Assembly (NCBI RefSeq): GCF_021228125.1
Contig: NZ_JAJQQS010000002.1
Coordinates: forward strand, 372,001-436,000
DNA length: 64,000 bases
DNA from: Streptomyces albireticuli
GTDB lineage: Bacteria; Actinomycetota; Actinomycetes; Streptomycetales; Streptomycetaceae
Direction: 5' to 3'
Numbering within the stretch: the first letter of the stretch is position 1; each line of letters begins with the position of its first letter. A model generated the notes under the pieces. That model was not told where the DNA came from. It saw nothing but the letters and a program-made list of their open reading frames with translations, and searched no databases. Shown here one piece after another: positions 47,197 through 57,084 of the stretch. The translations under genes were made by a program, and so were the position numbers.

Positions 47197-48474
47197 ATGA
47201 ACTCCGGGGCGAACGGTGATTGGACACACGCGCGGACGCGCAGCCTGTTCCGGGTGAGGGGACGCCTGAGGGCAAGGTATGCGGCGGGTCTGGCCGTCAC
47301 CGCGGTGCTCGTGTGCACGGGCGAGGCGGCGGCGGTGGACGCGGGGGCGAACGTCGGGGTGAGCGGCGCTCCGGTGGTGGACGCGTTGGTCACCGGGCTG
47401 CCGGATCTGGTGCCTCCGCATCCGCCGTCGCGGGTCGACGCGGATCTGCTCGGCGGGGCGGTCAGAGCGAACCTGGTGGACAACGGGCAGGGGTGTCTGG
47501 ACGTCACGGCGCATGTGGTGGCCGTGGACGCGAACGCGTGGCTGAAGTGCCGGGATTCGGGGGCGCCGCCTGCGCCTGCTCCTCCCGCGCCCGCGCCGCC
47601 TGCGCCTGCGCCGCCTGCGCCTGCTCCTCCCGCACCGGCCCCCGCTCCTCCCGCACCGGCACCTCCGCCCCCGGCCCCCGCTCCTCCGGCTCCGGCGCCG
47701 GAGCCACCGGCTCCTGCCCCTCCGGCCCCGGCCCCGCCCGCCCCCGCGCCCCCGGCCCCTGCCGCTCCAGCCCCTGCCCCTCCGGCGCCCGCGCCGCCCG
47801 CGCCCGCCCCTCCGGCTGCGGAACCTCCGGCTCCCGCTACTCCGGTGCCTCCCGCGCCCGCGCCCGCCCCTCCGGCCCCGGCACCTCCCGCACCTCCCGC
47901 GCCTGCCCCGCCCGCCCCGCCCGCGCCGGCCCCTGCACCTCCTGTCCCACCGGTGCCCGCGCCCGCTCCTCCGGCGCCCGCGCCTGCCCCGCCCGTCCCT
48001 CCGGCCGACGCGCCGCCCGCGGCCGAGGCCCCCGTTCCCGTGCCGCCTCCGGCGCCCGCGCCCGTACCGCCTGCCCCGGCACCCCCGGCGCCCGCGCCTC
48101 CGGTCCCACCGGCGCCCGTGCCGCCCGTTCCCCCGGATTCCCCCGACGAGCCCGCGCCCGGTCCCGGCGCGCCCGTACCGCCCGCTCCTGCCGCGCCCGC
48201 CGCGCCGCCCGGGCCCGTACCCGTCGGGAACGCGCCCGCGGCTCCTGACGCGCCGTCGGCGGAGCGGCCGCCGCCGTTCCGTACGGCTCCGCCTCCGGCG
48301 GTGGTTCCGCCGCGCTTTCCCTCGCGGCCGAACTACCGGGAGTCGGCGGGGGCTTCGCGGAAGAAGGTGGAGCGGGGGCTGACGTTGGTGACGATGACGT
48401 TGCTGGTGACGGCGCCGGCGGTGTTGGCGGCGTTGCTGCTGCGTCCGCGGTCCGGAGGGCGGGGGCGGCGCTGA
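47197..48474 (+). CDS. Pro/Ala-rich membrane-anchored surface protein
   Basis: About 425 residues. A signal-type helix (~35-55, [18 protein letters not shown]) is followed by a small folded part ([21 protein letters not shown]...[19 protein letters not shown]). A Pro/Ala low-complexity stretch of roughly 230 residues, largely PAPP-type repeats, comes next, and then a C-terminal helix [19 protein letters not shown] with a basic end. The repeat probably spans the cell wall as a rigid stalk. The start is uncertain; GTG 47254 would also give a signal peptide. The gene has no recognised family. Confidence 0.7.
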   Translation: MNSGANGDWTHARTRSLFRVRGRLRARYAAGLAVTAVLVCTGEAAAVDAGANVGVSGAPVVDALVTGLPDLVPPHPPSRVDADLLGGAVRANLVDNGQGCLDVTAHVVAVDANAWLKCRDSGAPPAPAPPAPAPPAPAPPAPAPPAPAPAPPAPAPPPPAPAPPAPAPEPPAPAPPAPAPPAPAPPAPAAPAPAPPAPAPPAPAPPAAEPPAPATPVPPAPAPAPPAPAPPAPPAPAPPAPPAPAPAPPVPPVPAPAPPAPAPAPPVPPADAPPAAEAPVPVPPPAPAPVPPAPAPPAPAPPVPPAPVPPVPPDSPDEPAPGPGAPVPPAPAAPAAPPGPVPVGNAPAAPDAPSAERPPPFRTAPPPAVVPPRFPSRPNYRESAGASRKKVERGLTLVTMTLLVTAPAVLAALLLRPRSGGRGRR

Positions 48475-48484
48475 GGTGGGTGCG

Positions 48485-48825
48485 GGTGGGGGTGCCGCTG
48501 CGCGGGGCTCTGTCCCCTACCCGCCCCTTCCCGTAACCGGGGGCTTCGCCCCCGGGCCCCCTTTTCCGCGCTGACGCGCGGTGGCCTCAAACTCCCCCGG
48601 CTACCGCTGGGAGGTGCCTCCAGCCGGGCTGGATTCGCTCAGGTCAGCCGTTCCCCGGCAGGGCCGGGTCGTGTCTGCGGCGCCGCCGCCGTAGCGGCCC
48701 AAGCCGCCTGCCGACTCGGGTCACCCACTTCCAGCCCGTCCGGCGCTTGAGGACACCGCGCGTAGCGCGCCCGGGGGTCCGGGGCGGAGCCCCGGTTCGG
48801 GAAGGGGCGGGTAGGGGAAAACCCC
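48485..48825. repeat. Nested palindromic intergenic element, copy D (expanded)
   Basis: Outer arms match copies A-C (cccctacccgccccttcccg and cgggaaggggcgggtagggg; cctcaaa... and ...cttgaggac). The central stem is interrupted by about 110 bp (48625-48735) of unrelated sequence, plus the ctcccccggctaccgctggg block at 48591 related to copy B. It fills the gap between the Pro-rich protein and the convergent membrane protein. Confidence 0.8.
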
Positions 48826-48827
48826 CG

Positions 48828-49628
48828 CTACGACGCCACCGGCTCCCGCCCCGCCGACCGCCCCCGTCGCGGCTCACGCCGCATCCGCGCCCGCCAGAGC
48901 GCCACCACCAGCACCGGCCCGCCGCCCCCCGCCGCCGCCAGGAGCAGGCCCGTCTGGGCCGAGTCCGTGACGAGGGGGGCCATGAAGGCGGCGGCGGTCA
49001 GCCAGGTGCCGGCGACCGCGGGGAGGATCAGTTCGCGGTAGCCGAAGGCGGGGGACGTCGCCGGGCGGCGGGTCCAGCCGAGGGTGAGGCGGAGGAGGGT
49101 GCCGCTCAGGGCGAGCAGGGCCAGGCCGCAGGAGAGCGGGAGGCGGTAGCCGTCCTTCGGCTGGTCGGCGGTGTACTGCCGGGCGCCCTTGAACTCGACG
49201 AAGCGGACCTTGCTCCGCCAGGACGTGACCGTCACCGGGTCGCCCGCCCGGACCGCGCCGAACACCTTGGGCGAGCCGATCATGTCCAGCCGGTGGGAGG
49301 GCCCGTCCTTCTCGGTGACCGTCAGCCAGTAGTGCGCGGACCTGCCCTCGCCCACGGTGTCCGTGCCCCGCACCGTGGCCGCCTCGGGCCGCCTGCACTC
49401 CAGGGACGGGTCGGCCTGGAGGCAGGCCGGGGCCGTCGCGAAGGCCCGGCCGTCGGCCCGCTTGTCCGGAACGGTGACGAACAGGACGTACGCCGACATC
49501 AGGGCGATAACTATGCCGAGAAGAGCCGTGGGTATCGCCGGCGGCCGTTTCCGGCGGCGCGGACGGGCCGTACTCAACGGGCGCTCCCGGTCGGCGAGGA
49601 GGTCAGTGGGGAGATCAACATGGCGCAC
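48828..49628 (-). CDS. Membrane protein of unknown function
   Basis: About 266 residues with four predicted helices: PTALLGIVIALMSAYVLFV near the N-terminus, then LPLSCGLALLALSGTLLRL, VAGTWLTAAAFMAPLV and GLLLAAAGGGGPVLVVALW. A soluble ~100-residue loop after helix 1 (SAHYWLTVTEKDGPSHRLD, DPVTVTSWRSKVRFVEF) is predicted outside. The start is uncertain; GTG 49628 is the nearest sensible one. It is divergent from recO and its family is unknown. Confidence 0.65.
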   Translation of the reverse strand: MRHVDLPTDLLADRERPLSTARPRRRKRPPAIPTALLGIVIALMSAYVLFVTVPDKRADGRAFATAPACLQADPSLECRRPEAATVRGTDTVGEGRSAHYWLTVTEKDGPSHRLDMIGSPKVFGAVRAGDPVTVTSWRSKVRFVEFKGARQYTADQPKDGYRLPLSCGLALLALSGTLLRLTLGWTRRPATSPAFGYRELILPAVAGTWLTAAAFMAPLVTDSAQTGLLLAAAGGGGPVLVVALWRARMRREPRRGRSAGREPVAS

Positions 49629-49757
49629 ATTCTGCCTGCGGTTCGGAGTGCTTCCGTCCGTTCTCCCTCCGCCTCTCGTCCGTTCCCCCTCCGCCTCTCG
49701 AAGCGGGCCCGCGCCGCCCCGGTCCGTCCCGCCCCGCCCGTACGGGACAATGGCTCC

Positions 49758-50504
49758 ATGAGTCTGTTCCGCGACGACGGCATCGTGCTGCGCACCCAGA
49801 AGCTGGGCGAGGCGGACCGGATCATCACTCTGCTCACCCGGGGTCACGGCCGGGTCCGGGCCGTCGCCCGTGGCGTGCGCCGCACGAAATCGAAGTTCGG
49901 GGCCCGGCTGGAGCCCTTCTCCCACGTCGACGTGCAGTTCTTCGCGCGCGGAGGCGAGCTCGTCGGCCGCGGTCTGCCGCTCTGCACCCAGAGCGAGACC
50001 ATCGCCGCGTACGGTGGTTCCATCGTCACCGACTACGCGCGCTACACCGCCGGCACCGCCATGCTGGAGACCGCCGAGCGGTTCACCGACCACGAGGGCG
50101 AGCCCGCCGTGCAGCAGTATTTGCTGCTCGTCGGCGGCCTGCGGACGCTCGCCGCGGGCGAGCACGCCCCGCATCTGATCCTGGACGCCTTCCTGCTGCG
50201 CTCCCTGGCCGTCAACGGCTACGCGCCCAGCTTCGGCGCCTGCGCGAAGTGCGGTATGCCCGGCCCCAACCGGTTCTTCTCGGTGGCCGCCGGCGGCGTG
50301 GTCTGCGGGGAGTGCCGGGTGCCCGGAAGCGTCGTACCCTCCTCGGAGGCGATCGGGCTGCTCGGCGCGCTGCTGACGGGCGACTGGGCGACGGCGGACG
50401 CCTGCGAGCCGCGCCATGTCAGAGAGGGCAGCGGCCTGGTCGCGGCGTATCTGCACTGGCACCTGGAGCGGGGCCTCCGTTCGCTCCGGTATGTCGAGAA
50501 ATAG
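49758..50504 (+). CDS. recO: DNA repair protein RecO
   Basis: 248 residues. N-terminal OB fold begins SLFRDDGIVLRTQKLGEADRI, followed by the helical domain and a four-Cys zinc site (ACAKCGMPG...VCGECRV). RecO loads RecA on SSB-coated DNA with RecR. ATG 49758 starts the conserved fold. uppS follows after 30 bp, as in other Streptomyces. Confidence 0.95.
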   Translation: MSLFRDDGIVLRTQKLGEADRIITLLTRGHGRVRAVARGVRRTKSKFGARLEPFSHVDVQFFARGGELVGRGLPLCTQSETIAAYGGSIVTDYARYTAGTAMLETAERFTDHEGEPAVQQYLLLVGGLRTLAAGEHAPHLILDAFLLRSLAVNGYAPSFGACAKCGMPGPNRFFSVAAGGVVCGECRVPGSVVPSSEAIGLLGALLTGDWATADACEPRHVREGSGLVAAYLHWHLERGLRSLRYVEK

Positions 50505-50534
50505 GGAAACAGGGACCAAGGAGTAGTGGCACGC

Positions 50535-51368
50535 ATGGCACGACGCGGGATTCTGGGCCGTTCCCGACGCGAGTACCGCACACCCGACCCGCACCCGTCC
50601 GGGGCGCGGCCGCCGAAGATCCCCGGCGAGCTGGTCCCCGAGCACGTGGCGATCGTCATGGACGGCAACGGCCGCTGGGCCAAGGACCGCGGCCTGCCGC
50701 GCACCGAGGGCCACAAGGTCGGCGCCGAGCGCGTGCTGGACGTGCTCCAGGGCGCGATCGAGATGGGCGTCGGGAGCATCTCCCTCTACGCCTTCTCCAC
50801 CGAGAACTGGAGGCGCTCGCCGGATGAGGTGCGCTTCCTGATGAACTTCAACCGCGACTTCATCCGCAAGACCCGCGACCAGCTCGACGCGCTCGGCATC
50901 CGGGTGCGCTGGGTGGGCCGCATGCCCAAGCTGTGGCGGTCGGTGGCCAAGGAGCTCCAGATCGCCCAGGAGCAGACCAAGGACAACGACAAGCTCACGC
51001 TGTACTTCTGCATGAACTACGGCGGGCGCGCGGAGATCGCGGACGCGGCGCAGGCGCTGGCCGCCGATGTGAAGGCGGGCCGGCTCGACCCGTCCAAGGT
51101 CACGGAGAAGACCTTCGCGAAGTACCTCTACTACGCGGACATGCCGGACGTGGACCTCTTCCTGCGGCCCTCCGGCGAGCAGCGCACGTCCAACTACCTC
51201 ATCTGGCAGAGCGCTTACGCCGAGATGGTCTTCCAGGACGTCCTCTGGCCGGACTTCGACCGCCGCGACCTGTGGCGCGCCTGCCTGGAATACGCCTCGC
51301 GGGACCGCCGGTTCGGCGGGGCCGTCCCCAACGAGCAGCAGCAGGCCGAGGAGTCGGGCACCGCGTGA
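50535..51368 (+). CDS. uppS: Isoprenyl transferase (undecaprenyl diphosphate synthase family)
   Basis: 277 residues. Catalytic [20 protein letters not shown] with the active-site Asp, and the C-terminal signature [20 protein letters not shown]. The family makes cis-polyprenyl diphosphates, carriers for cell-wall synthesis. ATG 50535 is 11 bases after aaggag; GTG 50526 would be only 2 bases away. A strong hairpin follows the gene. Confidence 0.95.
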   Translation: MARRGILGRSRREYRTPDPHPSGARPPKIPGELVPEHVAIVMDGNGRWAKDRGLPRTEGHKVGAERVLDVLQGAIEMGVGSISLYAFSTENWRRSPDEVRFLMNFNRDFIRKTRDQLDALGIRVRWVGRMPKLWRSVAKELQIAQEQTKDNDKLTLYFCMNYGGRAEIADAAQALAADVKAGRLDPSKVTEKTFAKYLYYADMPDVDLFLRPSGEQRTSNYLIWQSAYAEMVFQDVLWPDFDRRDLWRACLEYASRDRRFGGAVPNEQQQAEESGTA

Positions 51369-51392
51369 GGTAGGTGAACGGCGGGACGTACG

Positions 51393-51430
51393 ACGGAGGG
51401 GCCCCGGGCAGACGCCCGGGGCCCCTCCGT
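51393..51430. terminator. Bidirectional terminator between uppS and zur
   Basis: ACGGAGGGGCCCCGGGC and its complement GCCCGGGGCCCCTCCGT with loop agac; 17-bp perfect stem between convergent genes. Confidence 0.85.
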
Positions 51431-51447
51431 ATGTGTCGGCGGCGGCG

Positions 51448-51858
51448 TCAGCGCTTCGCCGCGCACTCCCCGCACGTACCGAAGATCTCGATCGTGTGGG
51501 CGACGTCCACGAAGCCGTGCTCGGCCGCGATGGAGTCGGCCCACTTCTCCACGGCCGGGCCCTCGACCTCGACGGCCTTGCCGCACTCCCGGCACACCAG
51601 GTGGTGGTGGTGCCCGCTGGAGCAGCGGCGGTAGACCGCCTCGCCCTCGCTGGTGCGGAGCACGTCGACCTCGCCGGCGTCGGCGAGGGACTGGAGCGTG
51701 CGGTACACGGTGGTCAGGCCGACCGAGGCGCCCTGGTGCTTGAGCATGTCATGGAGCTCCTGTGCGCTCCGGAACTCGTCCACCTCGTCGAGCGCGGCCG
51801 CGACCGCCGCCCGCTGCTTGGTGGACCGGCCGCGTACCGGGGGACCCGCGGTCGCCAC
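51448..51858 (-). CDS. zur: Fur-family zinc uptake regulator
   Basis: 136 residues. Winged-helix part STKQRAAVAAALDEVDEFRSAQ and VGLTTVYRTLQSLADAGEVD; metal part GHHHHLVCRECG with a second Cys pair FGTCGECAAKR. Adjacency to znuBCA identifies it as Zur rather than Fur. GTG 51858 is chosen since ggagg lies just upstream; TTG 51870 would bury that site. Zur with Zn2+ represses zinc uptake genes; Zur-box-like sequences precede znuA. Confidence 0.9.
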   Translation of the reverse strand: MATAGPPVRGRSTKQRAAVAAALDEVDEFRSAQELHDMLKHQGASVGLTTVYRTLQSLADAGEVDVLRTSEGEAVYRRCSSGHHHHLVCRECGKAVEVEGPAVEKWADSIAAEHGFVDVAHTIEIFGTCGECAAKR

Positions 51859-51954
51859 AGTTGCCTCCAAAAGCTCGCCTGAACACCCATCCGCACATGT
51901 CGCGCCGCCAATTGTGCCAGCCTCCGCGACCGGGTGGCCAAGTCCGCGCCCGGC

Positions 51955-52845
51955 TCAGACCTGTACGTCGTCCGTGGCGGTGCGTGCCTCGGGCACCCGG
52001 AGCGTGCAGCCCTCCGCGGCCTCGGTGCGCCGCGCGCGCCGCCTCGCCAGGGGCGCGGCGAGGGCCGTCAGCGCGACGAAGACGCCGATCGCGAGGAGCA
52101 CGATGGTGGCGCCGGACGGCACGTCCACGTAGTACGAGGTGGTGGTGCCGGAGACGGCGACGAGCACCCCGATGCCCATGGCCAGGCCGAAGGTCATGGC
52201 GAAGCTGCGGGCGATCTGCTGGGAGGCGGCGACCGGGATGACCATCAGGGCGCTGACGAGCAGCAGGCCGACGACGCGCATGGCGACGGTGACGGTCACC
52301 GCGGCGGTGACCGCGACCAGCAGGTTGAGCAGCCGCACCGGCAGACCGGTGACGCGGGCGAACTCCTCGTCCTGGCAGATCGCGAAGAGCTGCCGCCGCA
52401 GGCCGATGGTGACCAAGATCACGAAGGCGGCCAGGACGCAGATCGCGACCATGTCCTCCTCGGAGACGGTGGTGATCGAGCCGAAGAGGTACGAGACGAG
52501 GTTGGCGTTGGAGCCGGCGTCGGAGAGGCTCGTCAGCATCACACCGCCGGCCATGCCGCCGTAGAAGAGCATGGCGAGGGCGATGTCGCCGCGGGCCTTG
52601 CCGTAGGAGCGGATCAGCTCCATCACCACGGCGCCGACGACGCAGACGGCGGTGGCGATCCACACCGGGCTGGCGTTGAGCAGGAAGCCCAGGCCGACAC
52701 CGGTGAGGGCGACGTGGCCGATCCCGTCGCCCATCAGCGCCTGGCGGCGCTGGACGAGGAAGGTGCCGATGGCGGGGGCCGTGATGCCGACGAGCAGGGC
52801 GGCGAGCAGGGCCCGCTGCATAAATGCGGGTTCGAGGATTTCCAT
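51955..52845 (-). CDS. znuB: Zinc ABC transporter permease
   Basis: 296 residues with about eight to nine membrane helices, beginning MQRALLAALLVGITAPAIGTF, and the ABC-3 family core LVQRRQALMGDGIGHVALTG. It forms the zinc channel with ZnuC. ATG 52845 overlaps the ZnuC stop by one base (TGATG). Zur is encoded downstream, in a znuA-znuC-znuB-zur order on one strand. Confidence 0.93.
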   Translation of the reverse strand: MEILEPAFMQRALLAALLVGITAPAIGTFLVQRRQALMGDGIGHVALTGVGLGFLLNASPVWIATAVCVVGAVVMELIRSYGKARGDIALAMLFYGGMAGGVMLTSLSDAGSNANLVSYLFGSITTVSEEDMVAICVLAAFVILVTIGLRRQLFAICQDEEFARVTGLPVRLLNLLVAVTAAVTVTVAMRVVGLLLVSALMVIPVAASQQIARSFAMTFGLAMGIGVLVAVSGTTTSYYVDVPSGATIVLLAIGVFVALTALAAPLARRRARRTEAAEGCTLRVPEARTATDDVQV

Positions 52846-53645
52846 CAGGTCAGCAGCCCCGTTCGAATCGGTTCCGCCACCGGGCCGGCGTGCGGGTGTA
52901 CATGGTCGTGGCCGGGCAGGGCGTGCTGGCCCACGGCCTCGGGCGGCGGCCCGTCGTGGACGACACAGCCGTCGCGGAGGACGACCGCGCGGTCGATGAG
53001 CGGCTCCAGGGGGCCGAGCTCGTGCAGCACGACGAGGACGGTGGCGCCGCGGGCGACCTGGGCGCGCAGGGCGTCCGCGAGGACCTCCTGGCTGGCCAGG
53101 TCCACGCCGGCCATCGGCTCGTCCATGATCAGCAGCTCGGGTTCGCCGGCCAGCGCGCGGGCGATCAGCACGCGCTGGTGCTGGCCGCCGGAGAGGGCGT
53201 CGACGGAGTCCTTGATCCGGTCGGCCATGCCGACGAGCTCCAGGGCCCGGACGACGGCCTCGCGGTCGGCCTTGCGCAGCACGCCGAAGCGGGTGCGGGC
53301 CAGCCGGCCGGAGGCGACGACCTCGCCCACGGTGGCGGGCACCCCGCCCGCGGCGGTGGTGCGCTGCGGGACGTAGCCCACGCGCGCCCAGTCGCGGAAG
53401 CGGCGCCGGGGGCGGCCGAACAGCTCCAGCTCGCCGCCGGTGAGCGGCACCTGGCCGACGACGGCGCGGACGGCCGTGGACTTGCCGGAGCCGTTGGCGC
53501 CGAGCAGCGCCACGACCTCGCCGCGCCGTACGGTCAGGTCGACGCCGCGGAGGACCGGCCGCGAGCCGAGGGTGGCCGTCGCGCCGCGCAGGGCTATGAC
53601 GGGCTCGTCGGCGTTCTCCGGGGTGGCCCCGGGCTGCTCGTCCAT
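52845..53645 (-). CDS. znuC: Zinc ABC transporter ATP-binding protein
   Basis: 266 residues. Walker A GANGSGKST, signature LSGGQHQRV, Walker B LLIMDEPMAGVD, H-loop VLHEL. The tail GQHALPGHDHVHPHAGP is His-rich and may bind or sense zinc, a feature seen in some ZnuC proteins. It starts 15 bp after the znuA stop and overlaps znuB by one base. Confidence 0.94.
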   Translation of the reverse strand: MDEQPGATPENADEPVIALRGATATLGSRPVLRGVDLTVRRGEVVALLGANGSGKSTAVRAVVGQVPLTGGELELFGRPRRRFRDWARVGYVPQRTTAAGGVPATVGEVVASGRLARTRFGVLRKADREAVVRALELVGMADRIKDSVDALSGGQHQRVLIARALAGEPELLIMDEPMAGVDLASQEVLADALRAQVARGATVLVVLHELGPLEPLIDRAVVLRDGCVVHDGPPPEAVGQHALPGHDHVHPHAGPVAEPIRTGLLT

Positions 53646-53659
53646 GGTGTTGACCTCCG

Positions 53660-54643
53660 TCACTTGGTGCCGAGCGCCTTCTGGAGGGCGGCGAGGTTGG
53701 CTTCCATGACCTCGAAGTAGTCGTCGCCCTTGGACTTGTCGCTGATGCCTTCCAGCGGGTCCAGGACGTCCGTCTTCAGACCGAGGTCCTTGGCGAGGGT
53801 CTTGGCCGTGGCCGGGCTGGCGATGGTCTCGAAGAAGACCGTGGAGACGTGGTGCTCCTTCGCCAGCTTCTGGAGGTCCTTGATCCGCGCGGCGCTGGGC
53901 TCGGACTCCGGGTCGACGCCGCTGATGGCCTCCTCGGTGAGGCTGTAGCGGTCGGCGAGGTAGCCGAAGGCGGCGTGGGTGGTGATGAAGGTGTCGGAGG
54001 CGCGGTTCTTCAGGCCGTCCGAGAACTTCTTGTTCAGCCCGTCCAGCCGCTTGGCCAGCGTGTCGGCGTTCTTCTCGAAGTCCGCCTTGTGGTCCGGGGC
54101 GGCCTCGCCGAGCGTCTTGGCGACGCCCTTGGCGACCTCGGCGTACTTCACGGGGTCGAGCCAGATGTGGGGGTCGGCGCCGGCCTCGGAGTGCGAGTGG
54201 GAGTGGTTGTCGCCGGAGGAGTGGTCGTGGCCGTCGACCTCGGTGCCGTGCTCCTCCATGCTGGTGAGGGAGGCCGCGTCGGCGACGTGCTTGTTCTTGG
54301 ACTGCTTGACCGCCTCGTCCACGGCGGGCTGGAGGCCCTTGAGGTAGACGATCGCGCCGGCGTCGGCGAGGGAGGCGGTCTGCTTGGGCTTGAGCTCCAG
54401 GTCGTGCGGCTCCTGGCCCGGCTTGGTCAGGTTGGTCACGCTGACGTGGTCGCCGCCGATCTGCTCGGCCAGGAACTGCATCGGATAGAACGACGCCACC
54501 ACCTTGAGCTTGCCGTCCGCCGCCTCGTCCGCCGTGCCGGAGGAGCACGCGGACAGCGTGAGCAGCCCGAGGGCTGCGGCCGTGGCGACGGCGGCGGTGG
54601 TTATTCGGGGGGCGCGGGGGGAGCGGAGACGGCTGACGTTCAT
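53660..54643 (-). CDS. znuA: Zinc ABC transporter substrate-binding lipoprotein
   Basis: 327 residues. Signal peptide with lipobox LLTLSAC, then the metal-receptor domain: KLKVVASFYPMQFLAEQIGG, the His-rich mobile loop HDHSSGDNHSHSHSE, DPHIWLDPVKYAEV and ITTHAAFGYLADRY, VSTVFFETIAS. It captures Zn2+ outside and passes it to ZnuB. ATG 54643 overlaps a Zur-box-like site; ATG 54652 is an alternative. First gene of the znuA-C-B transcript. Confidence 0.92.
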   Translation of the reverse strand: MNVSRLRSPRAPRITTAAVATAAALGLLTLSACSSGTADEAADGKLKVVASFYPMQFLAEQIGGDHVSVTNLTKPGQEPHDLELKPKQTASLADAGAIVYLKGLQPAVDEAVKQSKNKHVADAASLTSMEEHGTEVDGHDHSSGDNHSHSHSEAGADPHIWLDPVKYAEVAKGVAKTLGEAAPDHKADFEKNADTLAKRLDGLNKKFSDGLKNRASDTFITTHAAFGYLADRYSLTEEAISGVDPESEPSAARIKDLQKLAKEHHVSTVFFETIASPATAKTLAKDLGLKTDVLDPLEGISDKSKGDDYFEVMEANLAALQKALGTK

Positions 54644-54679
54644 GACACTCATTTTCAACAAAAATGGAAACGATTGTCA
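54643..54679 (-). promoter_or_regulatory. Two Zur-box-like sites at the znuA promoter
   Basis: TGGAAACGATTGTCA (54665-54679, + strand) and TGACACTCATTTTCA (54643-54657) both resemble the actinobacterial Zur palindrome TGAAAATGATTTTCA that I recall, at about 12 and 11 of 15 positions. They sit immediately upstream of, and over, the znuA start. Confidence 0.65.
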
Positions 54680-54830
54680 ACAACATGTGCGGAAAGCGTC
54701 TCCCGGGAGCCTCCGGAGCCCCTTCCGGAGGGATCCGGTCAAGCCAAGGCCAGAGCCGATTTGATTAGGGGGGTGGCAGCGCCGGTAACCTGAACCATTC
54801 GCTGTTCGTCGTCGCAATGAAGAGAGCACC

Positions 54831-56213
54831 GTGGCCGCCGACAAGATCGACACCATCGTCAGCCTGAGCAAGCGCCGTGGCTTTGTCTATCCGTGCAGTG
54901 AGATCTATGGCGGCCAGCGTGCCGCCTGGGACTACGGTCCGCTCGGCGTGGAGCTCAAGGAGAACATCAAGCGTCAGTGGTGGCGCTCCATGGTCACCTC
55001 GCGCGACGACGTGGTCGGTCTCGACTCGTCGGTCATCCTGGCCCGCGAGGTGTGGGAGGCGTCCGGTCACGTCGCCACCTTCACCGACCCGCTGACCGAG
55101 TGCACCTCCTGCCACAAGCGCTTCCGCGCGGACCACCTGGAGGAGGCGTACGAGGCCAAGCACGGCAAGCTCCCCGAGAACGGCCTCGCCGACCTCAACT
55201 GCCCGCACTGCGGCAACAAGGGCGCCTTCACCGAGCCCAAGCAGTTCTCCGGCCTGCTGTCCACGCACCTCGGCCCGACCCAGGACTCCGGCGCGGTGAC
55301 CTACCTGCGCCCTGAGACCGCGCAGGGCATCTTCACCAACTTCGCCCAGGTCCAGACGACCTCGCGCAAGAAGCCCCCGTTCGGCATCGCCCAGACGGGC
55401 AAGTCCTTCCGCAACGAGATCACGCCGGGCAACTTCATCTTCCGCACCCGCGAGTTCGAGCAGATGGAGATGGAGTTCTTCGTCAAGCCGGGCGAGGACG
55501 AGCAGTGGCACGAGTACTGGATGCAGCAGCGCTGGAACTGGTACACCGGCCTCGGCATGCGCGAGGAGAACATGCGGTGGTACGAGCACGCCGCTGAGAA
55601 GCTCTCCCACTACTCCAAGCGCACCGTCGACATCGAGTACCGCTTCAACTTCGGCGGCACCGAGTACTCCGAGCTGGAGGGTGTGGCCAACCGCACCGAC
55701 TACGACCTCAAGGCCCACTCCAAGGGCTCCGGCCAGGACCTGTCGTACTTCGACCAGGAGGCCGGCGAGCGCTACTTCCCGTACGTCATCGAGCCGGCGG
55801 CCGGTCTCAACCGCGCCATGCTCGCCTTCATGCTCGACGCGTACAACGAGGACGAGGCCCCGAACGCCAAGGGCGTCATGGAGAAGCGCGTCGTCATGCG
55901 CCTCGACCCGCGCCTCGCGCCGGTGAAGGTCGCCGTGCTGCCGCTGTCCCGCAACCCGCAGCTCTCCCCGAAGGCCAAGGGCCTCGCGGCCGACCTGCGG
56001 CAGAACTGGAACATCGAGTTCGACGACGCGGGCGCCATCGGCCGCCGCTACCGCCGCCAGGACGAGATCGGTACGCCGTTCTGCGTCACGGTCGACTTCG
56101 ACACGCTGGACGACAACGCGGTGACCGTGCGCGAGCGCGACACGATGAAGCAGGAGCGGGTCTCGCTGGACCAGATCCAGGCTTACCTGGGCGCGCGTCT
56201 GCTGGGCTGCTGA
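54831..56213 (+). CDS. glyS: Glycyl-tRNA synthetase (alpha2 type)
   Basis: 460 residues, class II aminoacyl-tRNA synthetase. [18 protein letters not shown] and [15 protein letters not shown] [14 protein letters not shown] start the fold; a zinc site [12 protein letters not shown]...CPHCGNKG is present; motif 2 is [19 protein letters not shown] and motif 3 lies around [13 protein letters not shown]. It charges tRNA-Gly. GTG 54831 follows ggagag-type sequence agagagcacc. A large hairpin ends the gene. Confidence 0.96.
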   Translation: MAADKIDTIVSLSKRRGFVYPCSEIYGGQRAAWDYGPLGVELKENIKRQWWRSMVTSRDDVVGLDSSVILAREVWEASGHVATFTDPLTECTSCHKRFRADHLEEAYEAKHGKLPENGLADLNCPHCGNKGAFTEPKQFSGLLSTHLGPTQDSGAVTYLRPETAQGIFTNFAQVQTTSRKKPPFGIAQTGKSFRNEITPGNFIFRTREFEQMEMEFFVKPGEDEQWHEYWMQQRWNWYTGLGMREENMRWYEHAAEKLSHYSKRTVDIEYRFNFGGTEYSELEGVANRTDYDLKAHSKGSGQDLSYFDQEAGERYFPYVIEPAAGLNRAMLAFMLDAYNEDEAPNAKGVMEKRVVMRLDPRLAPVKVAVLPLSRNPQLSPKAKGLAADLRQNWNIEFDDAGAIGRRYRRQDEIGTPFCVTVDFDTLDDNAVTVRERDTMKQERVSLDQIQAYLGARLLGC

Positions 56214-56240
56214 CGCCCGTCTTCCCGACTCTTCCCGATC

Positions 56241-56293
56241 GAACGCCGGAGGGCCCGGCACCGCGTCACGCGGTGCCGGGCCCTCCGGCGTTC
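56241..56293. terminator. Bidirectional terminator between glyS and TetR gene
   Basis: Perfect long stem of 25 bp (beginning gaacgccggagggcccgg) around loop tca, between convergent genes ending at 56213 and 56323. Confidence 0.88.
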
Positions 56294-56322
56294 CGGCCTG
56301 TCGCCCACGGCCGCCGTGGCGC

Positions 56323-56901
56323 TTACGCCCGCAGTCCTCGCAGTACCAGGTCGCACACGGTCGCGAACGCCTCGTCGATGCCCGGGCGGGACCACTCCGC
56401 CGCGTACGCCGGGTCGTGGAAGCGGTTCGTCGCGTCCCACAGCGCCCGTGCCGTCGCCGCCGGGTCCGGTGCCGTGAACTCGCCGTCGCGGACGCCGCTC
56501 GCCACGATGCGGGCCAGCTGCCCGATCATCGTCTCGACGTGCCGTTCGACGACGCCGCTGTTCTCGCCGACGAGGACCATGTACGTCGCGAACAGCTCGG
56601 GGTCGTCGCCCGCCTTGCGCCGCTTCGCGGCGAAGAGCGCGGCCAGCCACTCCCGCAGCCGCGGGCCCGCGGGGCCCTCCGCGTCGGCGACGGCGGAGAG
56701 CGTGGTGTGCGACTGGTCCAGCCAGCGCTGCGTCACGGCCTCACGGAGCGCGGCCTTGCTGCCGAAGTGGCGGTAGACGCTGCCGTGGCTGACGCCCAGG
56801 GCCCGTGCCACGTCGACGACGGTGGCCTTCGCCGGGCCGAAGCGGCGGAGGACGTCTTCGGTGGTTTCCAGGATGCGGGCGGGGGTCAGCGGCTCGGGCA
56901 T
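56323..56901 (-). CDS. TetR-family transcriptional regulator
   Basis: 192 residues. HTH: RILETTEDVLRRFGPAKATV then VARALGVSHGSVYRHFGSKA. The C-terminal domain (LREWLAALFAAKRRKAGDDPE, WDATNRFHDPAYAAEW) fits TetR_C-type ligand domains. ATG 56901. It lies downstream of an aldo/keto reductase on the same strand; it is a candidate binder of the 40-bp palindrome before that gene. Confidence 0.85.
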   Translation of the reverse strand: MPEPLTPARILETTEDVLRRFGPAKATVVDVARALGVSHGSVYRHFGSKAALREAVTQRWLDQSHTTLSAVADAEGPAGPRLREWLAALFAAKRRKAGDDPELFATYMVLVGENSGVVERHVETMIGQLARIVASGVRDGEFTAPDPAATARALWDATNRFHDPAYAAEWSRPGIDEAFATVCDLVLRGLRA

Positions 56902-57084
56902 CGGGGGGCGGGGTCCTTTCGGGCGGGCGGGTGCGGGCGTGGCGGGCGCCTGGTAGTGACCGTACCCGGCGGGCGGGTCGGCGGGCCCGGGCGGGTTGAC
57001 CGCCTCTCGGCCGGGTGCGGGCCGGTGGTCGGGTTGTGCCCACCCTCCCCGGCCTTCGGCCGGGGGTGCCCCCGGCCCTGCGGA

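Noticed and set aside
47577..48250. Direct repeats considered as a CRISPR-like array
   Set aside because: They are in-frame PAPP codons in an open frame with no regular spacer.
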